Positions 16,044 through 20,539 of a stretch of 20,539 nt of DNA are shown here, piece after piece. The stretch is from Anaerolineae bacterium (GTDB taxonomy: Bacteria > Chloroflexota > Anaerolineae > JAFGEY01). The stretch's first letter is position 1; every line of letters begins with the position of its first letter. Where the stretch lies: positions 1 through 20,539 of the forward strand of contig JAFGJF010000077.1 in assembly GCA_016929205.1 (NCBI GenBank). Reading direction: 5' to 3'. A program made the position numbers and the translations under genes. Under the pieces are notes generated by a model that was not told the DNA's origin, ran no database searches, and saw only the letters and a program-made list of their open reading frames with translations.

Positions 16044-16568
16044 ATGATGCGACACGGTGTTACTGGGCTTTTACCTGTTGATTTTTTCACTCAAGGGTAC
16101 CGGATTTCAGGACATATCAGCGCGCGTTCCAAGACGGTGGGGGATATGCTTAACGATAGGCTGTCCTCATACGTGCAGTTGCAAGATGTCTACATTGCAC
16201 GAGTTGATAATCCGGGCGAGATTATTGTCTCGTATAGTTATGCTCAGTTGCTTAAAGATAATTTGCTTTTTGCCATTGTTAGTGCTGAAGAAAGTTTCTC
16301 CAAAGCGGGTCGATCGGTCAGTTACTTTGGCAGACAGCGTCGTAAGGCTTGGCTTGCTTTGGCCACGTACGAGATCGAAGGGTACTTTATGATGACCGGA
16401 CGTTCGGCAGACTTTGAGGCTTATCTGGCTAAAGGCGTAGATGCGTACATTCCAATCCAGGATGGTGTTGCTCAATTATCTGCGCAACCCGACATTTCAT
16501 TTAACGGTGAGGCGTTTTTGATTAACCGAACGCAGATCGATCTGTTCTGTCTCAACCCGACGATGTGA
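16044..16568 (+). CDS. Internally duplicated protein of unknown family
   Basis: I do not recognise this 174-residue protein. It has two halves of the same plan. Residues 18-78 read GYRISGHI...VGDMLNDRLSSYVQLQDVYI...AQLLKDNLLFAI. Residues 108-170 read TYEIEGYF...FEAYLAKGVDAYIPIQDGVA...AFLINRTQIDLFCL. Both are beta-rich with a central helix and a Y-x-x-[LI]-Q-D core. A basic link (RQRRKAW) joins them. There is no signal peptide or membrane segment. ATG 16044 is chosen with AAAGG (16033-16037) six bases upstream; TTG 16041 and ATG 16047 are possible. It lies 33 bases after the second YbjN-like gene on the same strand, so it is most likely part of the Clp operon. Confidence 0.75.
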   Translation: MMRHGVTGLLPVDFFTQGYRISGHISARSKTVGDMLNDRLSSYVQLQDVYIARVDNPGEIIVSYSYAQLLKDNLLFAIVSAEESFSKAGRSVSYFGRQRRKAWLALATYEIEGYFMMTGRSADFEAYLAKGVDAYIPIQDGVAQLSAQPDISFNGEAFLINRTQIDLFCLNPTM

Positions 16569-16583
16569 ATCGTATGAAACGGC

Positions 16584-16636
16584 GCTTTTCCATTGCATTC
16601 TTGTATCTTGAGACTGCTTGTCCTTGGTGGAAAAGC
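16584..16636. repeat. Inverted repeat upstream of the REC-TadZ gene
   Basis: gcttttcca (16584-16592) pairs with tggaaaagc (16628-16636) around a 35-base loop. The right arm ends 11 bases before the GGAGGA ribosome site (16648-16653). It could be an intercistronic structure that sets expression or mRNA stability; there is no T run, so it is not a terminator. Confidence 0.4.
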
Positions 16637-16661
16637 CAGAGGGGGACGGAGGATAGGTACG

Positions 16662-17819
16662 ATGTTGACAATTTTGATCGTCGATGACGATGCGAATATC
16701 CGCAAGTTATTGGAAGTGGCACTAAAAAAGGAAGGGTTTTCGGTCGTAACTGCCCGCGATGGGAACGAAGCGTTTGTGCAAGCGATAGAAAGCCCTCCTG
16801 ATGTAGCTATTTTGGACGTGATGATGCCAGGCTTGCATGGATATGAACTCTGTCGCCGTTTGCGTGCCAATCCCATCACATCACGTATCAAGATCATTTT
16901 TCTTACTGCCCGTTCGCAGCCCTACGATCAACAGGCCGGACTGGATGCCGGCGCTGATTTGTTTTTGGGTAAACCGGTTATGCCGAACGAGTTGGCGAAT
17001 CATATCCGCGCGCTGACCGCGCCAACAGAACCCGCAGAGCCCTCTCCGCTGGAACCCAAAGTGCAAAAAGCGCCCCCGGTACCCAAGCCTGCCGCGCCGC
17101 TACATCCCTCTGGGCACCTGGTTGCCTGTTTTAGCTTGACTCCCCAGGTTGGGGTGACAACACTGGCGGTCAATCTGGCGCTTGCCTTTGCGCTTTCAAG
17201 TCAGCAAGTCACACCGTTGATTGAACTGCACAACGAGCCAGGTGACATTCTCGATATGATGGGACTCGAACAGGCGGATTGGCGCGAGTTTGCTCAGGAA
17301 AAAACAGTGCAATGGGACGACCTCGCATCACGATTGGTCAAACATCCAATGGGAGTTCGCGTGTTGCCGGCACCGCCGGTCGATCATCGCCCGTCGCCTG
17401 AATGGATCGAGCAGGCCGTGGTTCTTTTGCAGAACCGCTTTCCCCGATCTGTGGCCGATGTAACCAGCAAACCCGATGCCGGCCTTCGGTCGATGCTTTT
17501 GCTGATCGATTACATTTTGCTGGTGACAACGCCTGAGGTGCAGGCTATTCGCAATACACTGCGGGCATTGGAGGGATTGCGTACGCTGAACGTTTCCGAG
17601 TCGAACATTTTGCTTGTCGTGAACCACGTTCAGGCCGCAGCACAGGTTCCCATCGAAAAGATCCAGACCGGCATCAAGCACAAGATTTTTGCCGTTATTC
17701 CACATACGCCCAATATGACCGAACTGGTTCGGGCTGGTCGTCCTTTGTTGTTGACCGAACCGGGTTCTCCTGCGGCGCGTGCTATCGGGCGGATGGCTAT
17801 GCAGATTGCTAAACTATAG
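16662..17819 (+). CDS. Response regulator fused to a CpaE/TadZ-like (MinD/ParA superfamily) domain
   Basis: The 385-residue protein starts with a complete receiver domain: D8/D9, phosphoacceptor D52 (ILDVMMPG), T82 and K104 (LGKP). A Pro/Ala-rich linker (about 119-150) leads to a MinD/ParA-like domain with VACFSLTPQVGVTTLAVNLAL. The P-loop of this superfamily is normally K-G-G-V-G-K-T-T; here it is T-P-Q-V-G-V-T-T, so both lysines are missing, as in some CpaE/TadZ proteins. Such proteins localise Tad/Flp pilus assembly at the pole; no pilus gene is visible here. ATG 16662 has GGAGGA (16648-16653) eight bases before it. It is the last gene before a terminator and probably the regulated output of the five-gene unit. 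Confidence 0.88.
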   Translation: MLTILIVDDDANIRKLLEVALKKEGFSVVTARDGNEAFVQAIESPPDVAILDVMMPGLHGYELCRRLRANPITSRIKIIFLTARSQPYDQQAGLDAGADLFLGKPVMPNELANHIRALTAPTEPAEPSPLEPKVQKAPPVPKPAAPLHPSGHLVACFSLTPQVGVTTLAVNLALAFALSSQQVTPLIELHNEPGDILDMMGLEQADWREFAQEKTVQWDDLASRLVKHPMGVRVLPAPPVDHRPSPEWIEQAVVLLQNRFPRSVADVTSKPDAGLRSMLLLIDYILLVTTPEVQAIRNTLRALEGLRTLNVSESNILLVVNHVQAAAQVPIEKIQTGIKHKIFAVIPHTPNMTELVRAGRPLLLTEPGSPAARAIGRMAMQIAKL

Positions 17820-17844
17820 TTCCTCGAGATACCGCAAAAAAAAG

Positions 17845-17880
17845 CGACCGACGGGTGGGGGGGTGACCGTCGGTCGTTTT
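17845..17880 (+). terminator. Intrinsic terminator of the Clp operon
   Basis: cgaccgacgg (17845-17854) pairs with ccgtcggtcg (17867-17876) around a G-rich 12-base loop, followed by four T and then gtcttt. A run of eight A precedes the stem, so it may also act weakly on the other strand. Confidence 0.8.
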
Positions 17881-18025
17881 GTCTTTGCCATAAAGGCTTG
17901 ACAGTCCATATGATACCATGAAATACCCAGATTGTGAGTGAATAAACCGTTACAAATTTGCAATTATGCGTTCATGGAGCAGCAATCGTTACCAAGGCTG
18001 TATGACCTGTCTATCCCCCGTATCT
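17881..18025. other. Intergenic stretch with no recognisable feature
   Basis: The whole gap from 17820 to 18149 has no gene. Its ends hold a terminator and two candidate promoters. In this middle part there is a TTGACA at 17898-17903 but no matching -10 box at 16-18 bases, and I see no T-box hallmark or RNA gene. Confidence 0.5.
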
Positions 18026-18054
18026 TTGGCCCGAGTAGCAATATCTGGTAAACT
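18026..18054 (+). promoter_or_regulatory. Possible upstream promoter of hisS
   Basis: TTGGCC (18026-18031), a 17-base spacer and TAAACT (18049-18054). Both boxes match consensus at only four of six positions, so this is a weaker second candidate. Confidence 0.3.
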
Positions 18055-18090
18055 ATTTTCACCGACAAATGCGCCTGGGCACTTGACAGT

Positions 18091-18119
18091 TAGACAACCC
18101 ATTCAACTTGGGTTATAAT
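18091..18119 (+). promoter_or_regulatory. Candidate promoter of hisS with an embedded dyad
   Basis: TAGACA (18091-18096), a 17-base spacer, and a perfect TATAAT (18114-18119). A dyad aaccca (18096-18101) / tgggtt (18109-18114) fills the spacer between the two boxes and could be an operator. A full TTGACA at 18083-18088 is eight bases too far upstream to pair with this -10. Confidence 0.6.
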
Positions 18120-18149
18120 ACGATGACGAACAGGCCTAGAGAGGATAAT

Positions 18150-19421
18150 ATGATGCCTAAATATGCTGCCCCGAGAGGCACACTGGATGTATTGCCCCAA
18201 GATCAACCTTACTGGCGCTATGTGGTCAACCGTGCCCACGATATTGCCCAGTTGTATGGGTTCGAGCAGATTTCGACGCCTATTTTTGAAGTGACCGAGC
18301 TATTTGTGCGAGGCGTGGGTGAAGGCACGGACATTGTAGACAAAGAGATCTATAATTTTCAGGATAAAGGCGGAGTCGATATTGCCCTGCGTCCCGAGTT
18401 CACGGCCGGGATTATGCGCGCCTTTATCCAAAACGGGATGCACACTTGGCCCATGCCGGTCAAATTGTACTCGATTGGTCCGATTTTTCGTTATGAACGC
18501 CCTCAAGCTGGGCGCTACCGACAGCACACCCAGTTCGACATCGAGGCGCTGGGGGAACAAGATCCAGCCCTCGACGCCGAGGTGATGGAACTGGCCCGTC
18601 ACTTTTGTGCTGACCTGGGATTCGGCAATCTAGCGTTCCAGATCAACTCTACCGGCTGTCCCGAATGTAGGCCTGGGTACATTTCGTTGTTGGTTAACTA
18701 TTATCGGGCCCATCAAGATACGATCTGTCAAGATTGCAAACGGCGCATGGAACGCAACCCGTTGCGCATGCTCGATTGCAAAGAAGATCAGTGCCAGCCG
18801 CTCATTGCCCAGTCGCCGCATTTTGCCGATTACTTGTGCGACGAATGCGCAACGCACTTTGATATGTTACAAGGCTATCTTGAAAAGATGGATCGCCCGT
18901 TCACGATCAATCACCGCCTGGTGCGGGGCTTGGACTATTATACCAAGACTGTGTTCGAGGTTTGGGCGCCGGACATTGGCGCCCAGTCTGCCGTTTTTGG
19001 CGGCGGGCGCTATGATGGCTTGATCGAATTGCTGGGTGGCCCCAGCACACCGGGCATTGGGTTTGGTTCGGGGATCGAGCGCATTGTCTTGACCATGAAA
19101 GCACAGGGTGTGCCGGTGCCAGAACTGCCCGCTCCCCAGGTGATGATCGCTTCGTTGGGCAGTGAAGCCAAGACTGTGGCCGTTCGGCTGTTGTCTGACT
19201 TGAGAGCCGGCGGGGTGGCCTCTACGCTTTCGTTTGGTGATCGTTCGCTCAAAGCACAGTTCCGTGTGGCAGGCAAACAGCGGATCCGTTACGTCATTGT
19301 TCTCGGCAAGGATGAGTTGGAACGAAACCTGGCTGCAATACGTGATATGGAAAGCCGCGAACAGATTCAAGTGCCGTTGGAGAGCCTGATCGCATGGCTG
19401 AAGGGACAACTGTCGGCGTGA
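18150..19421 (+). CDS. hisS: Histidyl-tRNA synthetase
   Basis: The class II synthetase charges tRNA-His with histidine in the cytosol. The 423-residue length is normal. The start APRGTLDVLPQDQPYW is typical. Motif 2 is FRYERPQAGRYRQHTQFD, the histidine-specific motif is VRGLDYYTKTVFEVWA, and motif 3 is GGGRYDGLIELLGG followed by GIGFGSGIERI. A C-terminal anticodon-binding domain starts at about 330. AGAGG (18140-18144) lies five bases before ATG 18150 and eight before ATG 18153; either can be the start, differing by one Met. The 3' end overlaps the nadK frame, so both are in one transcript. Confidence 0.97.
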   Translation: MMPKYAAPRGTLDVLPQDQPYWRYVVNRAHDIAQLYGFEQISTPIFEVTELFVRGVGEGTDIVDKEIYNFQDKGGVDIALRPEFTAGIMRAFIQNGMHTWPMPVKLYSIGPIFRYERPQAGRYRQHTQFDIEALGEQDPALDAEVMELARHFCADLGFGNLAFQINSTGCPECRPGYISLLVNYYRAHQDTICQDCKRRMERNPLRMLDCKEDQCQPLIAQSPHFADYLCDECATHFDMLQGYLEKMDRPFTINHRLVRGLDYYTKTVFEVWAPDIGAQSAVFGGGRYDGLIELLGGPSTPGIGFGSGIERIVLTMKAQGVPVPELPAPQVMIASLGSEAKTVAVRLLSDLRAGGVASTLSFGDRSLKAQFRVAGKQRIRYVIVLGKDELERNLAAIRDMESREQIQVPLESLIAWLKGQLSA

Positions 19422-20272
19422 AAAAAGTCGGAGTGCTCTGCAACCCGCATTATCCGGAGACGTTGGACCTGGCAACCAAGATTCAGGAGACGTTGCAGGA
19501 ACGCGGTACGCAGGTCTTGTGCGGTGGGGCAGACATAAAAGAAGAACCGCCTTCTTTTCCACCTGATCTGGACGTTCTCGTGACCCTGGGCGGCGATGGC
19601 ACCATGCTGCGTGCGGCGCACCTCGTGTCCGATGTGGCGACACCCATTCTCGGCATCCATATGGGACGCCTGGGCTTTTTGGCCGAGGTGCGCGTTGAGA
19701 ACTGGCGCGAGAGTCTGGACAGGGTTTTCGACAATGACTATTGGGTTGAGGAACGTGCCATGTTGCGCGGCGAACTCGAGCGCGACGGTGCCGAGCTGGG
19801 ATCATGGGAAGCACTCAACGAGATTGTCATCGGTCGCAGCGGCATTTCACACATGGTTCGGCTCGCAACTTTTGTCGATGGCGGCTATTTCACGACTTAT
19901 GTGGCAGATGGGTTGATTGTTGCCACTGCGACCGGCTCGACGGCCTACGCGCTCTCGGCTGGCGGGCCGATTTTGCCGCCCAATCTGCGAAATATGCTCT
20001 TGGTTCCGATTTGCCCCCATTTGAGCCTGGATCGCACCATTGTCCTCGCCGATGGGGCAACGGTGATGGTACAAGTCGAGTCGACCCGAGAAGGTGTCCT
20101 GATTGTGGATGGCATGAGTAACGTCAATTTGCAGGACCAGGATCGCATTGTGCTGACGACCAGCCCACACGTTGCTCGCTTCCTGCGTCTGTACGACCGT
20201 CGTCAGGTGTATGAGACGCTGTTGGAGCGGTTGAAACCTAGAAAGATTGAGAGACCGTATGGCGCAAGTTGA
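19394..20272 (+). CDS. nadK: NAD kinase
   Basis: It phosphorylates NAD to NADP with ATP or polyphosphate. The 292-residue protein shows GGDGTML (catalytic D68), an NE pair in ALNEIVIGR, and the NAD-binding ADGLIVATATGSTAYALSAGGP. Two starts are possible. ATG 19394 has GGAGAG (19379-19384) nine bases upstream and overlaps hisS by 28 bases. GTG 19418 forms a GTGA overlap with the hisS stop and would begin at VKKVGVLCNP, the natural family start, but its AAGGG (19401-19405) is 12 bases away. I list the first; the second would remove eight residues. The gene overlaps the next one by 14 bases. Confidence 0.95.
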   Translation: MAEGTTVGVKKVGVLCNPHYPETLDLATKIQETLQERGTQVLCGGADIKEEPPSFPPDLDVLVTLGGDGTMLRAAHLVSDVATPILGIHMGRLGFLAEVRVENWRESLDRVFDNDYWVEERAMLRGELERDGAELGSWEALNEIVIGRSGISHMVRLATFVDGGYFTTYVADGLIVATATGSTAYALSAGGPILPPNLRNMLLVPICPHLSLDRTIVLADGATVMVQVESTREGVLIVDGMSNVNLQDQDRIVLTTSPHVARFLRLYDRRQVYETLLERLKPRKIERPYGAS

Positions 20273-20539
20273 TGAGTTCGTTCAACAAGCAGAGGCGGCG
20301 ATGGAGGCCGGCAAGACGCTCGTCGCGCGTGGATATTGGCGGCGTGCGACGCGTGTTGCGCCCGACCGCCTTGACATCTGGCTCAGTTTGCTTGATGTTA
20401 CAGATACGCGCGTCGAACGCAAGCGTTGTCTTGAACATATCTTGAGATTGGATCCGGATAACGCTGATGCGCGGGCTGAATTGGAAAGCATACGTCAGAC
20501 CGAACAGGCTGAAATCGAGGCGGCGACTGTGCCCGAAAT
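20259..20539 (+). CDS. TPR-like protein, 3' end beyond the window
   Basis: An open frame starts at ATG 20259, inside the end of nadK, with GAGAG (20249-20253) five bases upstream, and runs off the window with 93 residues visible. It begins MAQVDEFVQQAEAAMEAGK and contains helical pairs of tetratricopeptide type: GYWRRATRVAPDRLDIWLSL and then CLEHILRLDPDNADARAEL. TPR units bind other proteins. The rest of the protein, and any other domain, cannot be seen. Confidence 0.75.
   Translation, partial: MAQVDEFVQQAEAAMEAGKTLVARGYWRRATRVAPDRLDIWLSLLDVTDTRVERKRCLEHILRLDPDNADARAELESIRQTEQAEIEAATVPE

Noticed and set aside
16584..16636. Inverted repeat as a terminator inside the Clp operon
   Set aside because: The 35-base loop and the absence of a T run make termination unlikely; it is listed only as an inverted repeat.
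17881..18149. T-box or other riboswitch upstream of hisS
   Set aside because: No T-box sequence or antiterminator-like structure seen, and the only terminator belongs to the upstream operon.
18867..19814. 315-residue minus-strand frame opposite hisS and nadK
   Set aside because: Both sense genes are certain; the frame has no family features.
1..20539. CRISPR array, insertion sequence or prophage
   Set aside because: No regularly spaced repeats, transposase, integrase or phage genes could be found; the only tandem repeats are the Thr/Pro tract and the 19-bp array.

Overview
The window looks like chromosomal DNA of a Chloroflexota bacterium, probably Anaerolineae-like. This is an inference from gene style: long Thr-Pro linkers in an extracellular-type protein, a GAF/PAS kinase-like protein whose H-box reads SQELRTP, a response regulator fused to a CpaE/TadZ-like domain, and a COG2403-type GTPase. 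No rRNA or other phylogenetic marker is present to settle it. No insertion sequence, phage gene or CRISPR array is visible. Coding density is high, and candidate promoters are mostly of the -35/-10 type with 16-17 bp spacers.

Layout. 1-2724 (+): the C-terminal part of a Thr/Pro-rich surface protein with one FN3-like and two FxLYD-like domains, then a cyclic-2,3-diphosphoglycerate-synthetase-like GTPase. 2696-3980 (-): a DegV family lipid-binding protein and a small protein with two HTH-like CQLG repeats; the latter overlaps the GTPase gene tail to tail. 4036-4166: a divergent promoter region with a 19-bp tandem repeat running into a -35 box. 4234-5979 (+): a GNAT acetyltransferase and a cytoplasmic Asp-box (sialidase-like) propeller. 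6003-6153: tRNA-Ile2(CAU) with its own promoter and terminator. 6208-7590 (+): glyA with a long N-terminal extension, abutting a convergent Eis-like acetyltransferase (7591-8817, -) with zero spacing.

8848-8926 is a divergent promoter pair. It serves the Eis-like gene and a rightward pair: a solute-binding lipoprotein without transporter partners, and a soluble REC-GAF-PAS-HisKA-HATPase protein whose phosphoacceptor His is Gln. A 16-bp-stem terminator (12556-12602) ends that unit. A strong promoter (12616-12644) then drives five same-strand genes up to a terminator at 17845-17880: an M-domain-less Clp unfoldase, two tandem YbjN-like paralogues with the same QDLDW tail, an internally duplicated protein of unknown family, and a REC-CpaE/TadZ-like protein with a degenerate P-loop. 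This five-gene unit is my best candidate for an undescribed system. The working idea is an unfoldase with dedicated YbjN-like adaptors under receiver-domain control.

18026-20539 (+): candidate promoters, hisS, nadK overlapping hisS, and the start of a TPR-like protein overlapping nadK, which runs off the window. The SBP, kinase-like, Clp and REC-TadZ genes may form a signalling/proteostasis neighbourhood, while hisS, nadK, glyA and the tRNA are housekeeping.
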